From Harmonia axyridis (lineage: Eukaryota > Arthropoda > Insecta > Coleoptera > Coccinellidae): a stretch of DNA of 64,000 nucleotides. How positions within the stretch are numbered: the first letter of the stretch is position 1; each line of letters begins with the position of its first letter. The notes beneath the pieces were generated by a model that was not told where the DNA came from, made no database searches, and was given only the letters and a program-made list of their open reading frames with translations. The DNA lies in contig NC_059501.1 in assembly GCF_914767665.1 (NCBI RefSeq), positions 39,284,501 through 39,348,500 on the forward strand, read 5' to 3'. Made by a program: the position numbers and the translations under genes. Shown piece by piece: positions 23,868 through 36,699 of the stretch.

Positions 23868-24420
23868 TTCGAGGTGATAATAAGTTCTCTCAGTAACGGG
23901 TCATTTAATAATAATAATGGCCTTTATTGAATGTGTTAAGTGGATTGAATATGAAGAGAAAAAAAAATATAACGATTCCAATTCAATTACAAGGCGGAGT
24001 TCAGATAGGTTATTCACCCACTGTTCTAACACTCAAACCCGTTTATGTTTCATCTTCTGAAAAACCATAAGAGCTTGCAATACTCAGTGAAGCTTTCCTT
24101 GAATGTTTTTATGTGTTTTGTTATGTTTATGCAAACAAGGAACTCCATTATACAAAATTTGGGGTGATAATAAGTTATATCAGTAACAATATGTTCATTT
24201 ATGTGTTATCTTCTAAAAACCATAAAAGCTCAGTAAAGCTTTTCTTGGATTCTTTTTTTTTCAAATATCTGTGATTAACAAGGAAATAATAAACTTTTAT
24301 CCAAATTTGAAGAGACAATGTTAGTTTTCTCAATAACAATATGCCAATTTCATTTTCTGAAAAACCATAAAACGAGGGTGGATATTCAATGCATTTCCTA
24401 CTTCCTTTAACGAATAGTCG
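23868..24420. repeat. Degenerate tandem repeat, period about 150 bp
   Basis: The phrase CTGAAAAACCATAA(G/A)AGCT or a close variant occurs at about 24057, 24212 and 24358, and GATAATAAGTT-TCAGTAAC at about 23874 and 24165. The spacing is 146-155 bp between the first set. It starts directly after the ATTCT satellite, so the two may have expanded together. Confidence 0.5.
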
Positions 24421-27400
24421 AATAACCACAACGTTCATAAATTCATGGAAATCTATGTTTCATAAATCTGATAACGATATTACAAACTGAAATCTTGATG
24501 TCTCGTTCCATTTGATCGTACTATATATTTCCTCAATATGAAATCAGACCAATCATTGATCAGTCTCATCTAATAAAGTTCATTGCTCAATAATACAAAT
24601 TTATCGTCAGTAATCGGGCATCTTGTCCAATTTTCCACTTGCTGGAGGGAACACACTGGGAAATTCGGGTCAAATAAGATTAGGCAGAGCAACTATTATT
24701 GCCACATTAATAGGATATTACAGTGGTAACGCGGCTCCTAGCTGCTAACAAGGGATTCTACCGTTCAGTTCCCGAGGGAATATTTAGCAATCCGCATCAT
24801 GGTATCGGACGTGCCAATCTGTTTTCTATTTGATCGATGTCGTTAACGTTTTCCCCACTGTATGAATAAGAGATCGAGAATTTCTTTGGCCGTAGAGAGG
24901 TATTACACGCTTGGGAATATCAATATTCATGTTGTGGAAACGTTATTGCTTTTTCTGCAGTATTTCTATCACGTTATTATTTGATTTGATGTTCCCAAAT
25001 CAATGAATTTTTCTGTTGAAAATATACAAGTTGTTTTTAGGATGTAAGTATGTATATTAAAAAATAAATGCAGCTTGTTTCATACATTCTATGATTGTTC
25101 ACCGAACAATCAATTATTTCATCATGATTTCGTCAATTTAATGACGAAAAATTCGGGGTTGATCGTCCAGCCGTAAAAGTGTTTTTCTACTCCCCCTACA
25201 GAAAATGAAGAAAATTGTACAACTCGCCAACAATACTATGTTGCTAGTTGCTATCTATTCAGGCACTGTGTAACACGTAATTTTATCCGATTTACTCTAC
25301 CGTAAACATAGATCACGATCAACAACCAATACGGTAAAGTAAATCGCACGGCGAATAACCAATAAGATAAAACCTTCAGTGGTCGCCACAGAAACGAATT
25401 ACAAACAGCTCGCGTAGCCGATATCTTTTTGACGTTTCGTAATTATGTTGCCACCAATTCTTGATTTTTTTATGGAAATGAATGCGGTCGTAGAAAAAGT
25501 ATAGAACACAACTCGGGTTGTAAGACTTCTAGACGCACTTCAAGAATTTATTGTTTTAGTCGTGCGTATATTATGTAAAATAAACTATTACTGCTAAACA
25601 AGAAGAGCTAGAACTGATATTTTCAGGGTAGTTTTAGATTCTGAAGTTCGCCGCTAAGTTCGCTAATGGGCTACTATGACCGTTCTATAGAGTAATAAAT
25701 ATAGATAGAGGAAGTATTCGCAATTTTCAATGGTCCCCCACCATGGTTTGATTACGTTGTCGGATTGTGATATATTTTCAAATCCACAATTTTACTATAT
25801 CGTTATGAATGTATATTATATTGAATGAAATATATTTATTTGAGTAATTCTCAATTGAATATGCAAATTTGAATATATGGAATCCGATATTTTTCCTATT
25901 TGTCGAATTTATAGTATGCAGAATATTTATTATTTTCTATATTTACCTGCTGAAATCCAAGGTTTGGCAATTTATGCTCTCCTAGTGTCATCCGTTGTTT
26001 TAGGTCGTTTTGCACGCTTGAAGTCTGTTTCCTGAATTCCTGATATATTTGGGTATTCATATCCATATATTTTGAAATGATATGGAACGTTGATTCACTA
26101 TGGGACTTATGGGACTGGGACATAAGAACTGCTTTCTTTGTGGAGAAACTCGCGAATTAAGTGAAATATCATATCACCGATATGTTTTCATTTCCGTGGG
26201 TTTCATGTCAAATTTGATAGTTCATGTTGGGGACAAAATTTGCTCACTGAAAATGACAAAATATGATCTCTCTATCTATGTTTATTACTCTGAGGACCGT
26301 TCCAAATTATTTTTTGTTCAGTCAGTGCTACCATCCTAATTTTCCTCTATTTGATTTTTTACCTTCAAAATTGATGCATGATGTTTCTGAGCTTGGATAC
26401 GAAATAGCAATTAATTCTTGGTATGGATTTCATGCGATCAGCTTTTACAGATTTCAATTCCACAACGTAAACAGTGAAAAATTCAGGGAGGGTTAGACAA
26501 AATTTTTCCTCGGCCAATTCCAAAGGTATATCATTAGAAATAATGAAGCAAAGGTTAAACCACTGTTTTGCAAAGACTTGATTGAAATATCGAAAAATTA
26601 TGTTCGATATGTAGCTCAAAATGGATTAATTTCTTATAAATCTTTGAAATTTCATCGGACATAATTATGAAACAACTGGGATTCGTATTCTTTGAAATCT
26701 ACAAGACTAACTCATTTCGAATATAATGAAGTTGTGCAAAAATATACTTGTTCAATTTTCCATTCGAAAATACCCTTCTGCAGCTTCTGTATTCGGACTG
26801 AAATAAAATAATATATGAAGGGACGAACCCCATTCCATTCTTCTCACAATGGGATGTTTGTCAGTGTCAACCTTTCCCAAAATAACATCTCTGGTGTTCG
26901 CATTAGATTGTGGTTTCATCACATCTCCTCGTCCACTACTCAACCTAATTTTGTAACAATATGTCAAGCTCTGGCCTATAATCATTCACGAAACACTATT
27001 CCGTTATTGTCTATCTTTATCGGAAGAAAAACACGGAACATTTTCGTATTGTGACCTTAAAAATGAACTGAGTTAAATGTAGGACGCCTACCATTTAATT
27101 GAAATACTTTTCCATCCTCAAGGTCATATTTATTCATCAGTACATCTCGAGTTTTGCGATTTTTGCAATATAGAAAATACAAATGTACTAATCTGTATTT
27201 AATGTTATTGCGAAATATCGTGTCTAATTCCTGGCTTTAAACTCAATAAGTTTTATAGTTAATTTGCAGAGTTAATTCATTGTCAGGAAAATAATGGGAA
27301 AATCACTTACGGGAAATAAGGAGTTTTTGAGTACTCTTCCATTCTTTCATTCCATTCTTGGAAGACCGCATGTACCTATAAAGCTCTTTGGTCTCCAAGA

Positions 27401-27700
27401 ATGTAATTGGCGCATGAATGAGAATGCGCCGAAAAGTTCTTGACTTCAGATTAGTGCTTTCCTAATTTGTTATGTATTTGAAATTTGGACTCTAAGAAAC
27501 AAAACACGAAATTCAATCAATTCTATCTGGACTCTCCTGAGATTCTGTAAGAGCTTTCAACAATTTAGGAATTGTTGTTGAGTTAGGAGAACCGTTTTTT
27601 TATGGTTCATTAATGTGTCCCATCATCACCGGTCACAGTTAATAACAACAGGCCAAAGGACATTTTATTGTCCACAATATTTTTAACTGTTCTCCGTAAT
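24421..27700. other. AT-rich stretch, no gene recognised
   Basis: A hairpin-like pair, TTTACTCTACCGTA at about 25288 and TACGGTAAAGTAAA at about 25329, is the only ordered feature. The open frames at 25896-26123, 26100-26640 and 26752-27054 have no recognisable domain and overlap each other on opposite strands. Confidence 0.35.
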
Positions 27701-27711
27701 TACTTGTACTA

Positions 27712-27940
27712 TCATATTATTACATAAAACCAGGTTATTTTTCTTTGACGATAAAATTTTATATCAGTACCTGGATAAAGAAGGATCTTTTCTTTCAATC
27801 TGTATGGAAGTATATCAGCAGACTTCTCAGAGAGGTTCAGGTCACTTATGAGATCGTTCAGTTCTTTTTTATTGAAAGAATGCGGAGGTGTTAAATCTGC
27901 TGTCATCATTGAAGTCTTTGAATTTGATCAGACAATGTTT
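27712..27940 (-). pseudogene. Fragment of a repeat-type protein of unknown function
   Basis: The minus strand encodes PHSFNKKELNDLISDLNLSE, then KSADILPYRLKEKILLYPGT and IKFYRQRK. The pattern (an ELNDL-DL-L block, then a-aellgsRLkEknLL, then fyR-R) reminds me of the N-terminal part of a multicopy protein found around invertebrate repeats, but I cannot name it. The frame ends at 27712 and has an in-frame stop upstream. If the resemblance is real this is a decayed fragment; otherwise it is a chance frame. Confidence 0.35.
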
Positions 27941-27960
27941 CTGTTTCATCCTCTAGGAGT

Positions 27961-30739
27961 TCAGATCTGTTCAGACTGATGAAGGATGAACGGGTATTCC
28001 TTCTGAATTTCTTTAAACGAGAGGTCTTCTTACACAATATGAGGGTATGTTCATTTGTGTCTATTGTTTATATTTATGTCTTCGAATATTACCGAGAAAA
28101 ATAGAAGTCATTTTAATGGTTCCATGGTTCTCCCCTTCTCTCATCATCATTAGTGCACCAAACTCAAGGCACTTTCTCTTTCAAACTGTCCTCTGTCGCA
28201 AATGTTCAATACATGTTCCACATACTCATACATGGGGACCAATATTTATCCAGATCTCTCAAATTAATTCCAAAATAGACAAGTAAGCTAAGTCAGAATT
28301 AATTTTTCTGCTTTCTTTCGAAGTGTTTTTGTCACTTACATACCAAAAACCATTGGGATGTTATACAACTACGTCTGGTTGTAGATGTCATTGTTTTAGT
28401 TCAGTATTTTGATACAATACTACTGTATAAAACGACGAAAATGTTTTCAAAATATTAGCTCAACTTCAGTTGCGAAGACTTTAAAATTAATAGCAGGTAT
28501 GGAAAGGGAGCTTCATAGGCAATTACAATAATGAGACAACTAATTTAAAGCATAGGATTGAACTGAGCCGGTTAATCTAGTATAAAAAGTTGGATTCAGG
28601 AATAATTAGAGGTAACTTGTTTAAGCGAATTTTAATTTCCAGGAGAAAATTTCTATTTTGGTTATAAAGATAAATTTACTTCCATATTTTAGACTGATAT
28701 CTTTACTAACCTATATCACAAAAACCAGAGCTGATAGAAAAAATGTGGTGCCTTGTTGAAATCAAAAAATTTAAATCATTTTAAATTAGTTGTTGGATTT
28801 CCGGCACGATTTTTTTTTATTTGTAATTGTTCACCAAACAGGTAATGGTGGTTTTTTTTTTGAGGACCAAGGTTCACAAATATGAAGTACGGGTGTTTAA
28901 TTTTTGTCTGATTTTTGCTCAGTTACCTAGTAACCTAGAACACAATCGGTTCACCGAATTCGTACAAGCTCTAATCTTCTGAGAGGTCTCACAAAGACCT
29001 GTAAGAGTCGAGTTGAAGAACAAAAACATAATCAAACCAAACACAATTTTTGAATTTTGAATGTTGTTGATTTTTACTTGATTCGGATCAATTGAAATAA
29101 AAAATACTATTCGAAGTGAAAACAGTGGTTATCGATCGTTTTTCATAAATTGAATAACAGATAAATGTAGGTGATTCATCATTGAATTCGGAGAAAAAGT
29201 CCGTATTGTCCTACAAACTTTCTTTAATGACGACTTTCGAGACCTTTAAAGTGGTCTCATTTTCAAATAATAATAATAATAATAAAGGTCTTTATTCAGA
29301 AAAAATTAGCAAGCACATTGAACTACACCATTGGGGGCGAGATTTAGCTCGCATAAATAAGGTAGAGAATATTATCTAGTACCGTACAATCTACCTTAAA
29401 CCTTAACCATGCGTCTATTCTTCCATCTTACCAAACCTAAACCTAACTTACAAAACAAAACAAAAATCCTTACCAATTGCACTAAAACAATAATATAATC
29501 CAAACCCTGACGTAAAATTGAAATAAAAATTTGAAATATCCCATCTCAGACAGCACACAGATTCAAAATTCAACAAACAGATGAAAGAAAAACGCCAAAA
29601 TAAACAGTCACAAGCATTTCCGGAAAGCCATTCGGTCTTTAGCCTAGACATAAAGCGGGTCGTTCCGAAAATTATTCATAATAATATTATGAATAATTAT
29701 GTAATTATGAAATTACATATTATGTAATTTAAACTTATCAAGTGTAATGTTTCTATACTCAAAGTCTAGGCTATTCATGCAATTGGGTACTTGATAGGAG
29801 TACGATCTAGTGAATATGTCGGTTCGGTGTTTTGGTATTGAGATCAATTGAGATCAAAGCTCCAAGGAATTCAAACAATCAATCAACACAATCAAGTACA
29901 AAAGATAATAATAAATTAAGATAGACAATACTTACATACAAGCTAAATAGGTCAAATTATTTTAAAGAATCAAACACATTCTCAGACAACTAAAGAAATA
30001 ATTATCATTTATGAGCATGCTGACAATCCTTGCGTCTATCCTTATTGAACCACTGGAGCTAACTTATGGAGTGGTTCGAATTTGCTGCAATGTCAATATG
30101 TTCCCTGAACATAGTATGGTTTATTCAGAGCATATGAGCGATTAACTCATCAGACTACGCACAGATTTGCGGATAAATACGCTTGCCTTACTATAAATTA
30201 ATAGTAATTCTGAATAGTATATGATCTCCAAACAAAAGTGCAAAAAATGCTGTATTTCAAAATGAGATATTTGGTTTTTGAAATGCTTCAACCGACGTTT
30301 CACCCACAACTGTGGTAGGCATATTCAAACGTACCGTGGTTGCAAAAAAAACCTCGCATGAAGTGTCTAAAATGATCTAATTTCAATATTTGGTTGAAAA
30401 ACATCTACAATTAGAGCAAATCAAGCAATTTTAAAAAAATGCTTGCACCAATTCAAAACTCATAATATCACTGAACATTTGTGGATGAGTTACTTGAAAT
30501 GAGAAGTCTCTCTAAAGCTGAATAGTCATTTAAAGAAAGTGTTTAATTTCAAAGTTCAATTTTCGGAATACTATCGATTTTTTTTTGAAAATCGAGACGA
30601 GATCTTCAAGTTCACTATCATGTCATTGTTCACTCAAAAAATGAAATGAATCCGACCTGTACTTTGGAATTGGAATGCACTGAAATTAGCACTGAAATAG
30701 CAGTGGTATGAACAAGGTATTGAACACCCTTAAAGCCTT
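27961..30739. other. AT-rich stretch with simple repeats
   Basis: Contains an AAT microsatellite (about 29267-29286) and strong small palindromes around 29672-29735 (ATTATTCATAA / TTATGAATAAT and ATGTAATT / AATTACAT). No gene was recognised; the frames 28047-28286 and 29182-29379 are not supported. Confidence 0.35.
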
Positions 30740-31260
30740 CGTCTTGTTTCCGTGAAGTTAGCACCCACTTTTTCGAAAATGAAGAATTTTTTTTTGCATT
30801 CGTTAGTAACTCGTTTGACTATTTGTAACACGAAAATGTTCGTTTGTACCTCAAGGGTACTGGCAAAAAATATCGCATTCCGCTGGGATGCCAACTTCAT
30901 GCTTTTTTCCGATTTTTCTCGGAAAAAAAAACAGTTTGAAAGTCCATCGTTAGCTGTTTGTAACACGAAAATTTTCTTCTATAGCCTAACCTATAATAGA
31001 AAACTAAAACCCCTGAAATGCGAAGTTAGCACCCACTTTTTCAAAAATTATATATTTTCTTTTTGCTTTCGATAGAACTTCGTATGTAACTATTTGTAAC
31101 ACAATAAATTTCATTTGTAACCGAACCTTCGATGGAGAAATGCCTCCCTTAAAAGCTAAATTAGCAACCACATTCTCAAGAAACAAATTCTTCATTTTGA
31201 AGAAGTGGGACACCTTCGTCCTTCAAAAAAGTTGTGCTTTGATGTTCGATGATCTTACCG
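30740..31260. repeat. Tandem repeat, period about 133 bp, about four units
   Basis: Units begin near 30756, 30890, 31021 and 31152 with variants of GAAGTTAGCACCCACTTTTTC (the second and fourth are diverged). Each contains a later TTTGTAACAC(G/A)A word at about 30822, 30957 and 31093. Spacing is 131-136 bp. The two-strand open frames across the array are by-products of the repeat. Confidence 0.7.
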
Positions 31261-31560
31261 TTCGTGATCCAGAGAAGCAAGCTTGTTTTGATGGAGGGCA
31301 GCAGATACTTATAAGTTACACACAAAAAACTGAAATGAACTATCGGCGAAACTAATTGGTTCTAAGTAGAATGTAACTATTGTATCAATTGTAACAATTT
31401 GGCGAATGCGCTAGTATATTCGGACAATATTTTAATTCCAAGAGGTAATAGAAAATAATATTTTATCATTAGAGATGTTTTTATATAGATTTAATAATAT
31501 TTTGAATGTTTTTCAGCCATCATTCGTATCCTTTTTTTGAACGATTCAGTCATATTATTT

Positions 31561-31626
31561 CTCTAATTCTGTGGTTATTCCGTTCATTCTGCCATACCTT
31601 GTAGAACAAAATCGTACGGGAGTATC
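31561..31626. repeat. 66-bp dispersed repeat, copy 2
   Basis: Near-identical to 14215-14280 and in the same orientation; see that entry. Here it lies just before a non-LTR retrotransposon fragment. Confidence 0.5.
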
Positions 31627-31689
31627 TCCGTTTCCAAGGGCGGATTTACGAGGGAGTAATGGGGGAAATTAAATGAATAGAAAGTATCC

Positions 31690-32215
31690 TTGAATACTCC
31701 TCTGTTACTTGGTATCCTTACTACAAACTCCATCAAAATAATTTAGAGAGAGTACAACTGAAACTTTTGAAATGGATGTCTTTCAAGATGGGCATCCCGG
31801 CGACTAATTTTAGTTCTAATTATATGATCACTTTTTCTTTGAAACTAATAAAAACTAGAGGAACTAATTTTTATATTATGTTTGTTTATAAAATTATAAA
31901 CCATTTCATTGATTGTGAATATCTGTTAGGAAACATAGGCCTTCACGAATCATCATCTATCTCTAAAGTATCGCGATCTATTCAATATCCCTTTCAATCC
32001 AACTAATTATAGTATGAACAATCCCATTGGGAGAGCCATAAAAGAGGCCAATCGTGTTGAATTCAATTTATTCCACCTATCAATCTTCCAGCTCAAAACA
32101 TATTTTGAATCTTTGTAACAGTGTTTAGATTATCCTTTTTGTGAAATTATTCTTTTGTTTTTTCTCACTTTCAATGTAAAATGTCTTGTCCGTGAATTAT
32201 CAATAAAAAGCAAAA
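31690..32215 (+). pseudogene. Non-LTR retrotransposon, C-terminal tail of the RT ORF
   Basis: The + strand reads, across small frame changes, TWYPYYKLHQNNLERVQLKL, LKWMSFKMG, a variable stretch, and near the end NPIGRAIKEANRVEFNLFHL. This is the C-terminal pattern of Jockey-like RT proteins (a conserved 'SxxWxPYYxxHxxxLERVQxKFL' block and a final 'DLFHxS' block). The end lies near 32115, followed by a 3' region with an AATAAA (about 32203). The RT catalytic core is missing, so this is a 5'-truncated copy. It lies in the intron just upstream of the Sidestep-like Ig exon, in the same orientation as that gene. Confidence 0.6.
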
Positions 32216-32518
32216 GTCGATAGTCTGAAATTATTCAAAGCTCATAACTGCACTATGAACCACGTTTCAATATCAAAATGAATGAATGTATGAAGAGAGC
32301 ATTCCCTAACTACGAACCCATTCAGAACAAATTTTATACGACCTCAGCTCCAATTTTGTCACCTCCTATACTTAGATGCCATTTCCAAATGCTCCGCTAA
32401 CCGGTGTCACCACAGAAAATTATCCAGGAAATCCGGTTTGTTTTGCGACCAATAAATAAATCCCTTTTTCGCATTCACCTTTGTCGGCCCCTGTAACATA
32501 TCCTGTTTTGTTTTTCAG
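32216..32518 (+). other. Intron end upstream of the Ig exon
   Basis: The sequence becomes pyrimidine-rich toward 32518 and ends TTTTGTTTTTCAG, a strong splice acceptor for the exon that follows. Confidence 0.8.
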
Positions 32519-32812
32519 ATGCGCCGGTGTGCGTGCAGGATCGCGAAGAGCTTTACGGCGCCCTGAAGCAGGAGACCGTGACGCTGCGGTGCCAGGTCGA
32601 CGCCAATCCGGCCATTGTGACCTTCCAGTGGACTTTCAATAATTCGGGCGACCAGACGGACGTACCGGCCAATAAGTTCACCAACGAGGTCACTAGCTCC
32701 AGGCTGAATTACACACCTGTCTCTGACCTGGACTACGGCACGCTACTGTGCTATGGAATCAACGAAGTGGGCAGGCAAAAGACCCCCTGTGTCTTTCAGG
32801 TTGTCATTGCCG
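32519..32812 (+). CDS. Sidestep-like cell-surface protein, Ig-domain exon
   Basis: Internal exon of 294 nt, phase 1 at both ends (acceptor TTTTTCAG before 32519, donor GTTAGT from 32813). With the split first codon it encodes 98 residues starting APVCVQDREELYGALKQE. It is one Ig-like domain: Cys25 (VTLRC), Trp38 (FQW) and Cys78 in DYGTLLCYGINEVG, with a possible N-glycosylation site at NNS (residues 41-43). The order 'APVC...LYGA...C...TF-WTFNNSG...NY' matches the last Ig domain of Drosophila Sidestep-family proteins, which are receptors of Beat proteins in motor-axon guidance. The exon is visibly GC-richer than its flanks. Which of the several Side paralogues this is cannot be told, so no symbol is given. 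Upstream Ig exons were not found in the window. Confidence 0.88.
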
Positions 32813-33148
32813 GTTAGTGACATTTTTAAGTATTCAATTAATTTTTCTCATAATCGTATTCAATCTGAAGCAGTGTTTCTTTTTATGAAATGTCACTTTC
32901 CCGTACTAGTTTGAAATAGTACACTTGCTTCTCTGCCAATAAGACAAAATGAAAATGTGCAATTTTAAAAACTTGCTAGTAGTTTTATTCTTGCAATGTA
33001 ATATATTCTGAGTTACTCAATTTAATTTATGTGAAATTCAATATTACATAAAGTGATATTAGAAGTTAACCATCCAAAAAAAAATATAGTCAAGTCAAAC
33101 TTAATTTTCACAAATTCAAATATTTGGTGTTTCATATGATAATATATG
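32813..33148 (+). other. Intron of the Sidestep-like gene, first part
   Basis: AT-rich intron sequence after the donor GTTAGTGAC. Nothing else was recognised. Confidence 0.7.
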
Positions 33149-33912
33149 CGCAACACTTCAGGATGTGATTGCAGGTCCAAAATATGAAAAAAAGTTGTTA
33201 TTCACTCACCCTCTAGAATGCAACATTTGCGAGATAGAAAGTGCTGCAATTGAAACGTTTTTTGCGAATATCTCCGGAACCTTTTATTGTACAGAATAGT
33301 TATTTTCCTAACAAGTGTGGAAAATGATACTTTTCCTCAAGATACTGCAGTTGCAGTGCAGCTGTCTGGTGAAGGCTCTTTCCACATGAGTTGGGAACAA
33401 TATTTTTCCTACTAGCTCAAATAAAACACTTTCACGGAGAGTTTTCGTCTTGATACCGATTGATGTTTTAAGAAATTATATTTTTGTGCGCTCAGCCGTA
33501 TGAAACGTTTGAATTTTATGATTGGCGCATAGAGACATTCCAAAATTTTATGAATGATGTGACTCTTTAATATTTGCATGCGGAAAAAATCCTTGCTATG
33601 CATATGCGTGCGGAAAGTGAATAGCAGAGCTTTTTTCCGCACGAATTTGGAAAAGTACTACTTTCCAAAAATCAATGCGTGTGTAAACGAAAGTTTTCAA
33701 AACGCTAGCAGGAAAAATAATTTTCTGAACAACTGATCAATGCTCACGAAAACTGTTTTCTGTACGATAAAAGGTTCCAGAAATATTCACAAATTTTTTT
33801 TTCAATTTCAGCACCCTGCATTCTAGGGGGTAGGTTAATGATAGGTAGGTAGGTTTTTTCATATTTTTGGACGAACTATCACATCCTGTAGTCTTGCTCG
33901 CAACACCCTTCA
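33149..33912. mobile_element. Fold-back element in the Sidestep-like intron
   Basis: The left arm (about 33149-33320) and right arm (about 33735-33905) are diverged inverted repeats. Shared words, in order from outside, are GCAACAC, AGGATGTGAT, TCCAAA-ATATGAAAAAA, C-CCCTCTAGAATGCA with variants, TGCTG-AATTGAAA, and ATAT-TC-GGAACCTTTTAT-GTACAGAA. The middle holds about 400 bp with repeated GCGTGCGGAAA-type words. There is no coding capacity. It is probably an old non-autonomous DNA transposon. Confidence 0.55.
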
Positions 33913-36699
33913 TCTCTATTCAAAATCATGGAGGGTTGCGTTAAAGGGTTTAAGTTACGGGGAAAAAACGAGGTGTTAAGTTTTTGTTGGACCACCCTAA
34001 ATGTATACATCAGACAGACTATAGTTTAGACAACAATGATGACAAAATACTCTTTCATTTAGAGCGTAGTTACTACAACTCCAAAAACAAGATAATCTAA
34101 TTGAATGGGTTATAGCTAATTTCATGAAAAAATGGTGAAAAATGTGATTGTTATAATGTTATTCATAGTTTGAGTATACAAAATCAGTTGTAGAAATACT
34201 GTTTAAAAGTTCTTTTAGATCGGTTTATATACAGGTTACTTCAATTTGAGATCCAGGAAATGATAGAGAATCGAAAAAAAAAATTATTTTCTTTATGATC
34301 TACAGGGTGATTCGAACTTGACAATATCAAGATTTCAGGAGCGTATTTTTAAAATACGACTTATGTTCCATAAATATGTATCCGCAAACACTTCGTTACA
34401 GTATAGTACTCGTATATCCAAATTCACTGGAACTAGTCCATAAAAACGCTTGGACATAGGTATATGTCCCTTTGAAGTGGATACCGTGATCCGCTGAATA
34501 CCGGGGTTTATTTGAAAGTATTGTTAGGCAATAAATTCACTGGCCTCGAAGGAATTTGTGGAAACTTGGACAACCCTTGTATAATCAAAATATTCAGCTT
34601 CCAACAAGTGACTTTGGATATACTATACTACAGAGCGTTAAAGTTTGAAGATTTTTTTTGTTTTTTCTTCATAGAACTTTTAGTTTTTGAGGAACACTAC
34701 CACATAGCTGCTCAATTCAAAACGAATATGGAGATATTTTTTTCTTACAAATCACCGATTCTTATGGGGTTTTCACATAATTTTCTTAAACAATAATCTA
34801 CTTGCAAGAAAGTAAATATTTTTAATTTGCGAATGAAAAATAAAGAAACAATTTTGTATCTTTTCGTTATCCGCAAAAAAATGGATGTTCTGTGCTTTGT
34901 ACAAAGCACTGATTTATTTTTGGAATATTCGTGGAAAAAAAATACCAAAAACCATTACAAAAAAAATTTAAATTATTATTTCGTTAAAGTCATCGTACAG
35001 TACTACCCTATACATATTTGCTTCGAAAAAAAAAAGAAAATGAAGTGAATGTACAGTTTCATGTTCGGTCATCGCAGGAGCGCCAGAGGGCAAATGAATG
35101 GGTACCAAAGTTTGACTGATATGCGAAAAACCACGTGATGTTAATCCCTCTTGAGTTCAAATTTAAAATATAGGTTCATTAGGCTTAATTTTAGTTAACT
35201 TTTAGAGAATTTTGTAATTAAGATCACAAACCAAATGCGTAGAATTTTTTGTTTCATTGTGATAATAGATTACTCTTTAGTTTCTTAAAAATTTCAATCG
35301 ATATTTTCAATTCATAATCGATTAACTCAGCTGGTCAGAAAACCTTTCAAGATCAACAATTCTGTCTCCCACAGAACTACCTAGCTCCCTCTTGAATATC
35401 TGTATTACAATATTCCTTCCAATACTTAGTTCAAACGCCAAGAAAGAGTCCTTATACGCTAATATGGGCGTATTGAAGTCCTTTGCTATAGTTTATAGAA
35501 AGTGGCTAATGGCTAATGAAGTTATCAAAAAATCTATATTTCCATATAAAACATTGCATATATTGAAATTTCCCAATTTAATATAAATTTGATTTATTTC
35601 GAACATTTCCAATCATTCATCTAGGTATTGAGTTAAGTGGAATTTTCAGTTCAAAAAGCTCGAAGGTATAATTTTGAATCAGATATGTTTGATTGTTTGA
35701 GTTTCTACTCGACGAAAATTTAGCATAAGGTCAAATTATTATTTATTTCAGAAATGAAACCCTCAGAAGCTTAAATACCCTAATAATGAATTGAAAAATT
35801 ACCAAGAAATCCTACAGATATTTAAAAAATAATTAGAAGAAATAGCAGAAGGGCTTATGTATTTAGTATCAAAATTTTATTCTGTACTCGAAAACAAAAA
35901 TGAAGATGGGTTATCGAACGTCTTGTAACCGTTGTGGATCTAAACGAAGGATAGATAAAGAATAAAAGATAAAAGCTCAATCAGGAAAGACATCCCGTTT
36001 ATGGTTCATAAACGGGACACATTTCTGAAAAACTTACGAGAAACGGTTCCCGTGTGACGTTTTATGTATGGACTCGGAGGAATGTTAATAAAGTCATGAA
36101 ATATAGGTGATATAGTGTCGACGGCCACATAGCTACCAAGGGAGCGTAATCAACCTATACGCGAAAGCTTTACGGGGCCTTACTCTAATTAATTTACAAC
36201 AGCCTTGCTATCATTGATGTAATTTCAACATAGGATGAAAATTAGCAGAGTTATTCTCTTGGGAGAATAGATATGCGAAAATAATAGCTTCAGATACGAA
36301 ACTGATTTTGGGAAAATGTATTGCGTGATTTCATGGCGACATGGATTATGGTATTGTATTGTTTCTGTTTCCAACATCCATGAGCAATTATACATCACAA
36401 TCAGGATTTATGGAAACTTTGATCCTGGATCAACTCGATGATAACCTGATGATTAGGGTTCAGCTTCCAACTTTTCAAGGGATTATTTGTTGTACACCTG
36501 CAATTTTCCAATTCAGTAAGCCCTATTCGGTAACTCAAATAGAAACGAACGAAACTGAAATTAGGGGATACTATTGAAGTAAATTTTCTTGAAAAGGGAA
36601 GGTCCTAGCGGATTTCTTCTTTCGTGAATAAATGTCGGGAAAATCAGGATATAGAATTTATTTTATATTGAACCAATTTAACATTTACATAGTAACTCA
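33913..36699 (+). other. Intron of the Sidestep-like gene, no feature recognised
   Basis: AT-rich sequence. Near 34303 a TACAGGGTGATTC word resembles the fold-back element ends, but no partner was found. The region 35920-36190 is a little less AT-rich, with no recognised content. Open frames at 34512-35048 and 36341-36577 are unsupported. Confidence 0.4.

Noticed and set aside
23549..23930. Three overlapping long + strand open frames of 84-124 codons
   Set aside because: They are created by the ATTCT repeat, which has no stop codon in any + frame; the peptide is a simple repeat.
30730..31213. Open frames on both strands, 69-107 codons
   Set aside because: They follow the about 133-bp tandem repeat and have no domain.
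35920..36190. Slightly GC-richer stretch in the Sidestep-like intron
   Set aside because: Checked as a possible alternative exon; no open frame with flanking splice signals and no Ig or FN3 motif.
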